DNA of 64,000 nt from assembly GCA_014879565.1 (NCBI GenBank), contig JACSRW010000029.1:1-64000 (forward strand), read 5' to 3'. This DNA comes from Chitinophagaceae bacterium (GTDB lineage: Bacteria > Bacteroidota > Bacteroidia > Chitinophagales > Chitinophagaceae). Below the pieces are notes generated by a model that worked only from the letters and a program-made list of their open reading frames with translations, had not been told where the DNA came from and made no database searches. The position numbers and the translations under genes are program-made. Within the stretch, counting starts at the first letter, position 1. Each line of letters starts with the position of its first letter. Positions 17,841 through 27,057 of this stretch are shown in pieces.

Positions 17841-18025
17841 TTGACCGGAAGTTTGCGTTCCTTATGGGAAAGTTTGTAGTTAGCAGATAGAAGTTAGTAG
17901 CCCCGCGCCCCGAAAGAAATCATTTTTTCAAGCCAGGGTTAGCCTGAAGAATGCCCCACTCACCACTCCGCCTCCGCCTCAACCTCAACCTCATTCTCTC
18001 CTTATCTTCCCTCATTTTTCTTTTC
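17841..18025 (+). repeat. Shared core and C-rich arm, lptB-add gap
   Basis: The core up to about 17970 is a diverged copy of the PPIase-metF core. It is followed by CACTCACCACT and then hexamer runs (CCGCCT twice, CAACCT twice, CATTCT) up to about 18000. A pyrimidine-rich stretch leads to the add start codon. No clear TAnnTTTG element is visible before add. Confidence 0.85.
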
Positions 18026-18048
18026 TTTGCCCTTCATTCCTTTTCATT

Positions 18049-19038
18049 ATGGATTATCGTGCGTTACCGAAAGTTGAATTACACCTGCATCTGGACTGCA
18101 GCCTGAGTTATAAAGTGGTGAAACAAATCAATCCCGCTGTAACAAAGGAAGAGTATGACCAGGCATTTGTGGCGCCGCCAAAATGTACTGACCTGGCGGA
18201 TTACCTGACCCGGGCAGTAAAGGGTTTTGAACTGATGCAGACCCGGGAACAACTGCGGTTGGTAACCCTGGATCTTTTTGAGCAGTTAAAGAATGATCAT
18301 GTCATTTACGCGGAAATCCGTTTCGCCCCGCTCCTGCATATAGCCAAAGGACTGAAGCCGGAGGAAGTGGTGCAGGCGGTGAATGAGGCAGTGGAAGAAG
18401 GGGTTAATACAACCGGAATTGAAGCCGGGCTGATTGTGTGCACGCTCCGTCATTTCAATGAAGAACAAAGTATGACAACCGTGCAGCTGGCGGAACAATT
18501 TAAGGGCACCCGTGTACTCGGATTTGATATCGCGGGGGATGAAGCCGGATTCCCGGTTACCGCGCATATCAAAGCCTACCAGTTTGCCCGGGCCCATGGC
18601 ATTCCCTGTACGGCGCATGCGGGGGAAGCCAGAGGACCCGAAAGCGTTTGGGAGACCCTGGAACATTTCGGACCTTCCCGTATCGGGCACGGTGTACGCA
18701 GTGCGGAAGATGTAAAACTGCTGGACTATCTCAAAGAGAAAGATATTCACCTGGAGGTTTGTCCCACCAGTAATGTACAGACCAATATTTACCCGAGCAT
18801 CCGGGAACATGCGGCCGACCGGATATTCCGCCATGGCGTATCGATGAGTATCAATACCGATACCCGTACCGTAACACCTGTTACCCTTTCATCTGAATAC
18901 GCGGCACTGGAAGCTGTTTTCGGCTGGGATAAGGCCCGTTTTCTGCAGTGCAACCTGGAAGGGATCCGTCATGCATTCGTCAGCCCGGACAAAAAGGAAA
19001 TAATCAGGGCCCGGTTGCTGGAAGCATACAAAAATTAA
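18049..19038 (+). CDS. add: Adenosine deaminase
   Basis: A zinc-dependent amidohydrolase turning adenosine into inosine (purine salvage). Metal ligands are seen in VELHLHLDCS (HxH near residue 13), TAHAGEARGPES (His and Glu) and INTDTRTVTP (Asp). SRIGHGVRS provides the catalytic His. The 329-residue length is normal. The common HLDG motif reads HLDC here. Confidence 0.92.
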   Translation: MDYRALPKVELHLHLDCSLSYKVVKQINPAVTKEEYDQAFVAPPKCTDLADYLTRAVKGFELMQTREQLRLVTLDLFEQLKNDHVIYAEIRFAPLLHIAKGLKPEEVVQAVNEAVEEGVNTTGIEAGLIVCTLRHFNEEQSMTTVQLAEQFKGTRVLGFDIAGDEAGFPVTAHIKAYQFARAHGIPCTAHAGEARGPESVWETLEHFGPSRIGHGVRSAEDVKLLDYLKEKDIHLEVCPTSNVQTNIYPSIREHAADRIFRHGVSMSINTDTRTVTPVTLSSEYAALEAVFGWDKARFLQCNLEGIRHAFVSPDKKEIIRARLLEAYKN

Positions 19039-19120
19039 GGATGTCCCCGACAGGATTTTAATCAGGTTTACGGGGGGGCGGAAGATAACAGGAATCATAA
19101 AGGGTCTTCCCGATCAGGGT

Positions 19121-19128
19121 TAATTTTG
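19121..19128 (+). promoter_or_regulatory. -7 promoter element before DUF2490 gene
   Basis: TAATTTTG is an exact match, 4 bases before an ATG at 19133. The expected transcript start lies at or beyond that ATG, so the ATG at 19172 is preferred. Confidence 0.5.
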
Positions 19129-19171
19129 CCCTATGCAATGCAAGCGAAAAGCTGCCTCTCCGGCAGCGGTG

Positions 19172-19903
19172 ATGGGGTTTATTTTCTGCAGTTTGATTTT
19201 TCTGCCTTTGCCGGGTTTATCACAGGCAAAGAATATCAACAACCAAACCCAGTCCTGGTTCTCCGTAAACAGTACCATCCGTGTAGCCCCGCACTGGGCC
19301 CTGGTGGCCGACTGGCATATGCGGCGGAATCATTTTATGGCGGAAAACAGTTTTTATTTTGCCCGTGCCGGAATACAATACCAGTTGGATAAAAACCTGT
19401 CCCTGACATTCGGATACGGGCATTTGTGGCTCTATCCAGCTACTGACGGATGGGAAACCGTGGCGCACGAAAACAGGATTTATCAGCAGCTTCAGTACCA
19501 CTCGGCCTGGCGAAAGATAACTATGCTGCACCGGTTCCGGAATGAACAACGCTGGCAGCAGAAAATAACCGATGACCGGTTTACCGGCGATTACCGTTTT
19601 TCCAACCGCTTCCGGTATCTGCTGAGCCTGAATATACAGGTATCCGGGAACAAAAAACTTCCTTCTCTCAGCCTGGCCGATGAGCTCTTACTGCAGGCGG
19701 GCAGGGAAATCATCAGTAATCCTTTTGACCAGAACCGGTTTTTCCTGGGCATCCGCCAGTCGCTTAGCCCCGCCCTCTCCTTTGATATGGGTTATATGCG
19801 CGTTTTTCAGCAAAAAAGAACCGGAAATGCCTATGACCTTAACCACACTTTCCGGCTTTTCTTTTATTATAATCCTTCCCTGCTGAAGAAAAAGGATAAA
19901 TAA
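19172..19903 (+). CDS. DUF2490 family exported protein
   Basis: From the ATG at 19172 the product is 243 residues with a signal peptide ending near PGLSQA; the ATG at 19133 would add 13 residues before it. The rest is a run of amphipathic strands rich in Trp, Tyr and Arg (WHMRRNHF, FRNEQRWQQ), typical of the outer-membrane-barrel-like DUF2490 family. It is probably in the outer membrane; function unknown. The GH3 gene follows after 62 bases. Confidence 0.78.
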   Translation: MGFIFCSLIFLPLPGLSQAKNINNQTQSWFSVNSTIRVAPHWALVADWHMRRNHFMAENSFYFARAGIQYQLDKNLSLTFGYGHLWLYPATDGWETVAHENRIYQQLQYHSAWRKITMLHRFRNEQRWQQKITDDRFTGDYRFSNRFRYLLSLNIQVSGNKKLPSLSLADELLLQAGREIISNPFDQNRFFLGIRQSLSPALSFDMGYMRVFQQKRTGNAYDLNHTFRLFFYYNPSLLKKKDK

Positions 19904-19965
19904 TCAGTTGAAAGGCATGAGCCGGCTGCTTCTGTTTCAGGTAAATAATTTATTTTGCTCCTGTT

Positions 19966-21492
19966 ATGAAATTGCTGAGCCCCGCCATATCCTCGCTTGC
20001 CCGGATGCGCCTTTGGCGGATTGAGGCCTGGAAGAACAACCCCCTCGATGCCCAGCGGGAAGTGCTGCAGGACCTGGTGACCTCGGCGCAGTATACCGAA
20101 TTTGGCCGGCGTTACGGATTTAACCGGCTCTTCAATGTAAAAGCGTTTAAAGAAGCAGTACCCATTCACGAATACGACGATATCAAACCCTGGATTGAGC
20201 GGATCATGCAGGGGGAACAGAACCTGCTCTGGAATACACCCATTTACTGGTTTGCCAAAAGCAGCGGGACCACCAGTGATAAAAGCAAGTTTATCCCTGT
20301 CAGTGAAGAGAGTCTGCAGGAAGGCCATTACAAGGCGTCCAAGGATGTATTATCCATGTACTATCAGTATTACCCGGAGTCCAACCTGCTCACTGGCAAG
20401 GGGCTGGTAATCGGCGGCAGCCACAATATCAATCCTATGAACAATGAGGCCCAGTACGGCGACCTCAGTGCAGTGCTGTTGCAAAATTCACCCTTCTGGG
20501 GTCACTGGCTGCGAACCCCCGATCTCAGTATCGCTTTGATGGACGAATGGGAGAATAAAATTGAAAAGCTGGCGGAAAGCACGATAAAGGAAAATGTCAC
20601 GTCTATTTCCGGAGTGCCTACCTGGACCCTGGTGCTTTTCAGACGGATTCTTGAACTCACCGGCAAACAAAATATGAGTGAAGTGTGGCCTTCCCTGGAA
20701 CTGTATATGCACGGCGGAGTTTCGTTTACTCCTTATCGTGAGCAGTTTCGCCGGATTATCGGCCGCGAGATCCATTATCTGGAGATGTACAATGCCAGCG
20801 AAGGATTTTTCGCGGCACAGGATATACCCGGCCAGGAAGGGATGCTGCTGTTTACCGATCACGGGATTTTTATGGAATTTATGCCCGTGAGTGAATACGG
20901 CAGTGAGCAGCCCCAGACGGTCAGTCTTGCGGATGTGGAACCGGGACGAAATTATGCCCTGGTGATCAGCACCAATGGCGGGCTCTGGCGTTACCTGGTG
21001 GGTGATACGGTGCAGTTTACCTCGGTAAGACCTTACCGGGTAAAAGTATCCGGCCGGTTAAAACATTTTATCAATGCGTTTGGCGAGGAAGTGATCGTGG
21101 ATAATTCCGATAAAGCCATTGCTTCCGCCTGCCGGGAAACCGGGGCGGTGGTGAATGATTATACCGCGGCGCCCGTTTATTTTTCCGATTCCGGTAACGG
21201 AGCGCATGAATGGCTGGTTGAATTTGAAAAAGAACCGGATGACCTGGATCGTTTTATACGGGAACTGGACCGGACGCTTCAGTCCATCAACAGCGATTAT
21301 GAGGCCAAAAGGCATAAGAGTATTGCCCTGCGGCTGCCGCTGGTGCATCGGCTGGACAAGGGAGTTTTTGCTGAATGGCTGCATAACCGGGGCAAACTCG
21401 GTGGTCAGCACAAGGTACCCCGGCTGAGTAATGAACGCACTTACCTGGAAGAGATTCTTTCTCTGCAAAAGGCACGCGAACAGCAGCGGTAA
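19966..21492 (+). CDS. GH3-family acyl-acid-amido synthetase-like protein
   Basis: This 508-residue enzyme belongs to the GH3 branch of the adenylate-forming superfamily. The ATP-binding motif WFAKSSGTTSDKSKFIPV (about residues 96-113) and the EMYNASEGFF motif are clear. The C-terminal part has LVGDTVQF and HFINAFGEEV. Plant members conjugate amino acids to auxin or jasmonate. Bacterial members are widespread in Bacteroidota but their substrates are largely unknown. It follows the DUF2490 gene closely and precedes fabG by 57 bases. Confidence 0.85.
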   Translation: MKLLSPAISSLARMRLWRIEAWKNNPLDAQREVLQDLVTSAQYTEFGRRYGFNRLFNVKAFKEAVPIHEYDDIKPWIERIMQGEQNLLWNTPIYWFAKSSGTTSDKSKFIPVSEESLQEGHYKASKDVLSMYYQYYPESNLLTGKGLVIGGSHNINPMNNEAQYGDLSAVLLQNSPFWGHWLRTPDLSIALMDEWENKIEKLAESTIKENVTSISGVPTWTLVLFRRILELTGKQNMSEVWPSLELYMHGGVSFTPYREQFRRIIGREIHYLEMYNASEGFFAAQDIPGQEGMLLFTDHGIFMEFMPVSEYGSEQPQTVSLADVEPGRNYALVISTNGGLWRYLVGDTVQFTSVRPYRVKVSGRLKHFINAFGEEVIVDNSDKAIASACRETGAVVNDYTAAPVYFSDSGNGAHEWLVEFEKEPDDLDRFIRELDRTLQSINSDYEAKRHKSIALRLPLVHRLDKGVFAEWLHNRGKLGGQHKVPRLSNERTYLEEILSLQKAREQQR

Positions 21493-21549
21493 GAATCCGC
21501 AGGGGTTTGCTATAATTTGCTTTCTTTTGTAGCTACTAATACTACGACT

Positions 21550-22305
21550 ATGAAATTACTTGACGGAAAAGTGGCGATTGTTACCGGTGCCGCCCGCGGG
21601 ATCGGTGAAGGCATCGCCCTGAAATTTGCAGAACACGGTGCCCATGTGGCGTTTACCTATGTAAGCGACAGCAGCGCGGAGAAAGCCGCTGCCCTGGAAG
21701 CCCGCCTGACAGGGATGGGGGTAAAAGCAAAAGCCTATAAAAGCAATGCCGGTGATTTCGCACAGTGTGAATCTTTCGTGAATGATGTACTGAAGGAATT
21801 CGGCACCGTGGATATCCTGGTGAACAATGCCGGTATATCCAAAGACAACCTGCTCATGCGGATGAGTCCCGAGCAGTGGAATGATGTGATCCAGGTGAAC
21901 CTCAACAGTGTTTTTTATATGACCAAACAGGTCATCCGCCCGATGATGAAAGCCCGTACCGGCGCAATCATCAATATGAGTTCCATTATCGGCGAGATCG
22001 GGAATGCCGGCCAGAGCAGTTACGCCGCTTCCAAAGCCGGTATCATCGGCTTTACCAAATCGGTGGCCAAAGAGCTGGGCAGCCGGAATATACGTTGCAA
22101 TGCCATCGCGCCCGGTTTTGTGGAAACCGATATGACCAGCTATCTGAAGGATGGCGAAGGCGCCGAAAAATACAAAGCCGGCATTCCGCTGGGTAAGTTT
22201 GCCAGCGCGGATGATATTGCCAATGTCACCCTCTTCCTGGCCTCCGATATGGCTTCTTATATTACGGGGCAGACGATCAGTGTGTGTGGGGGACTGAATA
22301 TTTAG
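21550..22305 (+). CDS. fabG: 3-oxoacyl-ACP reductase FabG
   Basis: A short-chain dehydrogenase/reductase using NADPH to reduce 3-oxoacyl-ACP in fatty acid elongation. The Rossmann motif is TGAARGIGEG, then NNAG, MSSIIGEIGNAGQSSYAASK with the Ser-Tyr-Lys catalytic set, and PGFVETDM. The ATG at 21550 gives 251 residues; the upstream ATG at 21517 adds 11 residues not seen in the family. The TAG stop merges with a four-unit GGGAGTC-type heptamer array. Confidence 0.92.
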   Translation: MKLLDGKVAIVTGAARGIGEGIALKFAEHGAHVAFTYVSDSSAEKAAALEARLTGMGVKAKAYKSNAGDFAQCESFVNDVLKEFGTVDILVNNAGISKDNLLMRMSPEQWNDVIQVNLNSVFYMTKQVIRPMMKARTGAIINMSSIIGEIGNAGQSSYAASKAGIIGFTKSVAKELGSRNIRCNAIAPGFVETDMTSYLKDGEGAEKYKAGIPLGKFASADDIANVTLFLASDMASYITGQTISVCGGLNI

Positions 22306-22388
22306 TCGGGAGACAGGATTCGGGAGTTAGGAGTAAATACAGTCAAAAGAATGAATGCCTGTTGGGCTCAACCCCTCAACCCTCCAAA
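22305..22388 (+). repeat. Repeat-bearing gap between convergent fabG and DNA glycosylase
   Basis: Four heptamers (GTCGGGA, GACAGGA, TTCGGGA, GTTAGGA; 22305-22332) start on the last base of the fabG stop. A short unrelated centre follows. A C-rich octamer arm (CTCAACCC, CTCAACCC) ends 3 bases before the glycosylase stop and reads GGGTTGAG in the glycosylase sense. Confidence 0.85.
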
Positions 22389-23024
22389 TTATTCCTGCAA
22401 TACAATTCCTTTCCGCTTAATATAATCGTGCCATAAAATCATCGCCGCTATTGTCCGGTAGGGGCGCCAGGGTTCGGCAATGGCGAGCATTTCTTCTTTG
22501 GAGATATGCGCGGGTAATTGTTTTACATGCTTCAGGCTGTTGACCAGCGCGATATCTCCCAGCGGAAACAGATCCGTACGCTGCAGGGCGTGCATAAGAA
22601 ATACATCAATCGTCCAGTGACCGATCCCTTTTACCGGGAGTAAGCGTGCGCGCACTTCTTCGTCGGGCAGTGAGCGGAAATGTTTCAATACCAGCTGTCC
22701 TGACTGTATCGTTTTGGCCAGTTCCCGGGCATAACCCATTTTCTGCCGCGTGAAATAACAGGCCCGCATCTCTTCATCGGTCAGGGCAAGGATTTTGGCG
22801 GGGGTGACATACCCGGTTTTTTCCCTGAGTCTCCGGAAAGCGGCATAGGCTGCAGCCAGGGAAACCTGTTGTTCAAGAATGGTCAGTACCAGTGTCTGAA
22901 AACTGGCAGGCCGGGTCCACATGGGCGGATAACCATGGGTACGGATAATGGTCCGGAGCGTTTTATCCTTCCGGGCCAGTTTGTCGCAAAAGAGGTGAAA
23001 ATTGGTGGAGTCGTAACGCAGCAC
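22389..23024 (-). CDS. DNA-3-methyladenine glycosylase (AlkA-like HhH-GPD)
   Basis: A base-excision repair enzyme of the HhH-GPD superfamily. The hairpin appears as PVKGIGHWTIDVFL and the catalytic Asp in FPLGDIALVNSL. At 211 residues it lacks the N-terminal AlkA domain. It begins with GTG at 23024, overlapping by one base the stop of the enoyl-CoA hydratase gene (TAGTG), so the pair is probably translationally coupled. A second HhH-GPD glycosylase lies at 35588. Confidence 0.87.
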   Translation of the reverse strand: MLRYDSTNFHLFCDKLARKDKTLRTIIRTHGYPPMWTRPASFQTLVLTILEQQVSLAAAYAAFRRLREKTGYVTPAKILALTDEEMRACYFTRQKMGYARELAKTIQSGQLVLKHFRSLPDEEVRARLLPVKGIGHWTIDVFLMHALQRTDLFPLGDIALVNSLKHVKQLPAHISKEEMLAIAEPWRPYRTIAAMILWHDYIKRKGIVLQE

Positions 23025-23779
23025 TACTTCTTCTTAAAGGATTCTATCGCTTTCCGGGTAAAATCGCTCAGTACAAGCCGGCCGCTGATCGCTGCCCGTT
23101 CATGCAGCAGTTTATCCCAGTGCTCGGTGCCTTTCCAGAAAACCTTTTTCAGTTCTGCCATGGCTTCGGGACTGGAATGCATCAGCTGGAAGACCAGCCG
23201 GCTGATGGCTTCATCCATATCTTCGGTACTGTTGTATAATTCCGCGTACAAGCCTCTTTTGCGGGCCCATTCGGCACTGCGCCAGCGGGTGGCATCTATC
23301 GCCAGTTGCGAATAGGCCGACATGCCGATTTTCCGCTCCACGGCAGGTCCCACAACAAAGGGACCGATCCCAACGGCCAGTTCACTCAGTTTTATTTCTG
23401 CCGCTTCCGTGGCAATCGCGTAATCTACGGCCGCTGCCAGTCCTACGCCACCGCCCACACAACGCCCGTGGATACGCCCGATAATCAGTTTGGGGCATAT
23501 GCGCATGGCATTGATCACTTGCGCAAATCCGTTGAAAAATTTCAGGCCCTCTTCTTTATTCCCAATGGCTGCCAGCTCATCAAAAGAAGCGCCGGCGCAA
23601 AAAGCTTTATCCCCAAAACTGCGCAGCAGGATCAACCGGGTTTCTTCGTCATTACCGGCGGCATGAATGGCTTTAGCCAGTTCATCCAGTATTTTACCGG
23701 GCAGTGAATTGCTCTGGGGGTGGTGGAATTCAATCGTGGTCAGTCCCTGGTGGAATTCCGATTTTACATACGCGTCCAT
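23024..23779 (-). CDS. Enoyl-CoA hydratase/isomerase family protein
   Basis: A crotonase-fold enzyme acting on a CoA thioester. It has the oxyanion-hole segments KAFCAGASFDELAA and GRIHGRCVGGGVGLAAAVD, and a catalytic-region Glu in LSELAVGIGPF. I choose the ATG at 23779 (251 residues). The upstream ATG (23797) overlaps a near-match promoter element (TAACTTTA on the minus strand). It lies near paaZ, though on the same strand after an intervening opposite gene. A role in phenylacetate or branched-chain acyl-CoA breakdown is possible but unproven. Confidence 0.87.
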   Translation of the reverse strand: MDAYVKSEFHQGLTTIEFHHPQSNSLPGKILDELAKAIHAAGNDEETRLILLRSFGDKAFCAGASFDELAAIGNKEEGLKFFNGFAQVINAMRICPKLIIGRIHGRCVGGGVGLAAAVDYAIATEAAEIKLSELAVGIGPFVVGPAVERKIGMSAYSQLAIDATRWRSAEWARKRGLYAELYNSTEDMDEAISRLVFQLMHSSPEAMAELKKVFWKGTEHWDKLLHERAAISGRLVLSDFTRKAIESFKKK

Positions 23780-23934
23780 AAAAGAAGATTGTACCATAAA
23801 GTTAATCCGAACCGTTCCTGTATCCGCAGATTTTTTTCAGCGGCTTTCCTGTAATTTAACCGCGAAAAAAACTGAAAACCCTGACCGGGGTCAGGAGTAT
23901 TGGTATCAGAATTATGTAGATTCATTATCTGTTT

Positions 23935-24774
23935 ATGGCTCATCAACCCCCAGTTCCGGTTGCCATTTACCGGCTTTTACCGCTGTTGCTGTTCAGCGCC
24001 TGCACAACGGCAGAATTTATCCAGCATACACCCACCCTGGCCAATACCGGTATGCACCGGGACAAAGGAGATTTTGCCGGCCGGATTTTCTACAGCACCG
24101 GCAGCGCCAGTATAAACAGCAGTTCAAACAGCAGCGGGCCTTCACCCTATGACGCGCTGAACGGCCTCCAGGCCCAGGGGTCGGTTGCGGCGGGCCGTCA
24201 AATTGCCCTGCAGGTTTCGCATATGTATTCCCGTGAGAAAGGGGGCTCCACGGAAAACGGCAACCACCGCATTGTATATAATTACAGACGAAATATAACT
24301 GAAGCCGGACTTGCCTGGTTTTATCCCTTCGGTCCTAAAAAAGATTTTTTTATGGAAATAGCCGGGGGAACGGGTTTGGGCCGGTATACCTCCTCCGAAG
24401 TGGCCAGTCTGCAACTGCCGGGAGGCCGTTTCTATAACCATAATGTATTCAAACTCTATTTTCAGCCCACCGTATACTTCAGGTCCCGGCATTTTAATGC
24501 GGGGGCGGGGATGAAATTCGCCCGCCAGTCATTTGGTGCTATTTCAACCAATTATAGTTCCGATGAAAAAGCTGCCCGGGAAATTCTGGATGTCAGCCGG
24601 CTGAATACCGGCACAACAGAGGTCTTTTTCCGGCTGGAATGGTTTCCGAAAGGTTTAGAATGGCTGGGTATCAGCGCCCATGCCCAGCAGGGTGGGGAAA
24701 CCAGCCAGAAAATGGGCGGGAATATCAATGACAGTAATTTCGGGCTGGGTTTATGTTTCCGGCTTACTAAATGA
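23935..24774 (+). CDS. Hypothetical lipoprotein/barrel-like outer membrane protein
   Basis: I do not recognise a named family. The 279-residue product has an N-terminal hydrophobic segment ending in LLFSAC, a lipobox. A Ser/Asn-rich stretch follows, then alternating beta-strand-like segments with aromatic residues (GLAWFYPFG, FKLYFQPTVYFRS) and a C-terminal GLGLCFRLTK strand. This pattern suggests an 8- to 10-stranded outer membrane barrel or surface lipoprotein. It lies divergent from the enoyl-CoA hydratase gene and convergent with paaZ across a repeat-bearing gap. Confidence 0.65.
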   Translation: MAHQPPVPVAIYRLLPLLLFSACTTAEFIQHTPTLANTGMHRDKGDFAGRIFYSTGSASINSSSNSSGPSPYDALNGLQAQGSVAAGRQIALQVSHMYSREKGGSTENGNHRIVYNYRRNITEAGLAWFYPFGPKKDFFMEIAGGTGLGRYTSSEVASLQLPGGRFYNHNVFKLYFQPTVYFRSRHFNAGAGMKFARQSFGAISTNYSSDEKAAREILDVSRLNTGTTEVFFRLEWFPKGLEWLGISAHAQQGGETSQKMGGNINDSNFGLGLCFRLTK

Positions 24775-24795
24775 CCGCTGAACAACAGTTCGCAG

Positions 24796-24881
24796 AGGAC
24801 AGTTAGCAGTTAGTAGTCCGTTCCTTTCTGAATGACTTTCTTTACGCCAAACCCCTCAACCCCTCAACCCCTCAACCCTTC
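24796..24881 (+). repeat. Octamer array supplying the paaZ stop codon
   Basis: Four AACCCCTC-type octamers occupy 24850-24881. In the paaZ sense direction they read GGGGTTGA, and the TGA of one unit is the paaZ stop (24872-24874). On the left side GCAGTTAGTAGTCC (24800-24815) resembles the core motif of the other repeat gaps. Confidence 0.88.
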
Positions 24882-26944
24882 CTCGCTACCATGGTCAGTA
24901 TCGTTGCCACCCCGGTGATTTCGCCGGTACCATCGAGGAATTCCACCAGCCATTTTACAATGCCCTTGTCAATATCATCACCCCGTTTAAAATCTTCGGG
25001 CTTTTCGACGACGCGTTTGTCCACCGGCAGTTTTTCCTTGCAGGTAAAACGGATCTGCAGTTCAGCGCCGGGATAAACCGGTTTGGTGAAACGCAGTTCG
25101 TCAATGCCATAATTCAGCAAAACCGGGTTCTTTGTATAACTGTCCACAAACAATCCCGCAGCCAGGCTCATGATCAGGTACCCGTGGGCCACCTGTTGTT
25201 CAAACATGGTACCGCTGAAATCGGTGGTTTTGATATGTGCGTAAAAATGATCTCCGGTCAGGGCTGCGAACCGGTCAATATCATCGGCGGTGATGATTCG
25301 TTTTTCGGTCAGCAGCTGTTCCCCTATCTGCAATTCTTCAAAATATTTTTTAAACGGATGCACGCCGGTATTAATCCCCTTTGCATGGGGCTGGTAAACT
25401 CCGGTCACGGCTGTCAAAAGGGTGGGAGAGCCCTGGATGGCTGTGCGCTGCATATAGTGTTTTACCCCGCGTAATCCCCCCATTTCCTCGCCGCCTCCGG
25501 CACGGCCGGGTCCGCCATGCACCAGCAGGGGCAGGGGAGAACCATGACCGGTACTTTCTTTGGCACATTCCTGGTTCAGGATAAGTATACGGCCATGATG
25601 GGAAGCCGCACCGGCCACATAAGCCCTGGCTTCTTTCGGATCGGCCGTAACGATGGTACTCACCAGGCTGCCCTTTCCTTTTTTGCTCAGACAGATGGCA
25701 TCTTCCAGGTCCCGGTAGGGCATCAGGGTACTTACGGGTCCGAAAGCTTCAATGGTATGCGGCTCTTCCGAAGTATGCGGATTTTCATTACGCAGCAGGA
25801 GTGGTGACATAAAGGCCCCTTTTTCTGCGTCTGCCCCGGTAACCGTAACGGTATCGGGGGATCCGTAGACCAGTTCACAGGATACCAGGAGCTTTTCCAG
25901 TTGTTCCTTTACTTCCCGGCGCTGGGTAAGCCCGGCCAGGCTGCCCATCCGTACTTCGGGATGCAGGGGATCCCCGATGACCGTTTGTGCCAGGGCCTTT
26001 GTCAGCGATTGCTGAACGGCATCGAGTTGTTGTTCCGGTACAAAAATCCGGCGCACACCTGTACAGCGCTGACCGGCTTTCAGGGTCATTTCTCTTCTGA
26101 TTTCTTTGATGAAAATGTCCCACTCCGGATCACCGGGATTTACCTGTTCACCCAGTACGATACAGTTCAGGCTGTCGGCTTCCATAGTAAAGGGTACATT
26201 GTTCTCCAGTATCGCCGGGGTCTTTTTCAGTTTCAACCCGGTTGCCGCACTGCCCGTAAAGGTGATTACGTCCTGTGATTCCGCATGGTCAAGGATATCC
26301 CCGGCTGAGCCGCAAATCAGTTGCAGGGCGCCTTCCGGTAAAATGCCGGAGTTGATGATTTCTTTTACCACCGCTTCCGTGAGATAGGAAGTGACGGTGG
26401 CCGGCTTGACGATTGCAGGCATACCCGCCAGCAGGTTTACCGCGATTTTTTCCAGCATACCCCAAACGGGGAAGTTGAATGCGTTAATATGAATCGCCAC
26501 CCCTTCTTTGGGTACCAGTATATGCGTGCCCATAAAACTGTTTTCCCGGCTGAGGTTATGCGATTCGCCGTCCACACACAACACATCATCGGGCAGTTTC
26601 CGGCGCAGGGAGGCATTGGCAAAAAGATTCCCGATCCCGCCTTCTATATCCACCCAGCTGTCGGCCCGGGTGGCGCCGGTCTGGTAACTGAGGGCATAAA
26701 ATTTATCCAGGTGTTTGCGCAGGTGCAGGGCCAGGGCTTTCAGCCTATTGCCCCGCTGGTGAAAAGTCATTTTCCGGAGGGCCGGATTACCGGTGCGCCG
26801 GGCATAATCCAGGATGGCCTTGAAATCAAGTCCGCCGGTTCCGGCTATCGCAACCGGTTCACCCGTAACGGCATTAAAAAGCAATTGCCCTTCCCCTTCG
26901 CCGGGTATCCAGCGGCCGGTAACATAATTTTGCAGTCTGTTCAT
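24872..26944 (-). CDS. paaZ: Phenylacetate degradation bifunctional protein PaaZ
   Basis: A fusion of an aldehyde dehydrogenase and a MaoC-type hydratase. It hydrolyses oxepin-CoA and oxidises the resulting semialdehyde in aerobic phenylacetate breakdown. The dehydrogenase part (about 1-520) shows INAFNFPVWGMLEK, ITFTGSAATG, the catalytic Glu in TMEADSLN and the nucleophile in KAGQRCTGVRR. The MaoC part (about 540-690) shows DDIDRFAALTGDHFYAH. The 690-residue length fits E. coli PaaZ. No other paa genes are visible in the window. The C-terminal Lys-Gly and stop fall in an octamer repeat. Confidence 0.92.
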   Translation of the reverse strand: MNRLQNYVTGRWIPGEGEGQLLFNAVTGEPVAIAGTGGLDFKAILDYARRTGNPALRKMTFHQRGNRLKALALHLRKHLDKFYALSYQTGATRADSWVDIEGGIGNLFANASLRRKLPDDVLCVDGESHNLSRENSFMGTHILVPKEGVAIHINAFNFPVWGMLEKIAVNLLAGMPAIVKPATVTSYLTEAVVKEIINSGILPEGALQLICGSAGDILDHAESQDVITFTGSAATGLKLKKTPAILENNVPFTMEADSLNCIVLGEQVNPGDPEWDIFIKEIRREMTLKAGQRCTGVRRIFVPEQQLDAVQQSLTKALAQTVIGDPLHPEVRMGSLAGLTQRREVKEQLEKLLVSCELVYGSPDTVTVTGADAEKGAFMSPLLLRNENPHTSEEPHTIEAFGPVSTLMPYRDLEDAICLSKKGKGSLVSTIVTADPKEARAYVAGAASHHGRILILNQECAKESTGHGSPLPLLVHGGPGRAGGGEEMGGLRGVKHYMQRTAIQGSPTLLTAVTGVYQPHAKGINTGVHPFKKYFEELQIGEQLLTEKRIITADDIDRFAALTGDHFYAHIKTTDFSGTMFEQQVAHGYLIMSLAAGLFVDSYTKNPVLLNYGIDELRFTKPVYPGAELQIRFTCKEKLPVDKRVVEKPEDFKRGDDIDKGIVKWLVEFLDGTGEITGVATILTMVARKG

Positions 26945-27030
26945 AGCAAGCGTTGAGAGACGAATTTATAGGAATTTGTAAAAATCTGCGGCGCCTGATT
27001 TAAATCAGGATAGCAACCTCGCTGCCGGTG

Positions 27031-27038
27031 TAACTTTG
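27031..27038 (+). promoter_or_regulatory. -7 promoter element before small exported protein pair
   Basis: TAACTTTG is an exact match, 19 bases before the ATG at 27058. Confidence 0.55.
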
Positions 27039-27057
27039 CACACCTAAAACTTGTAAT

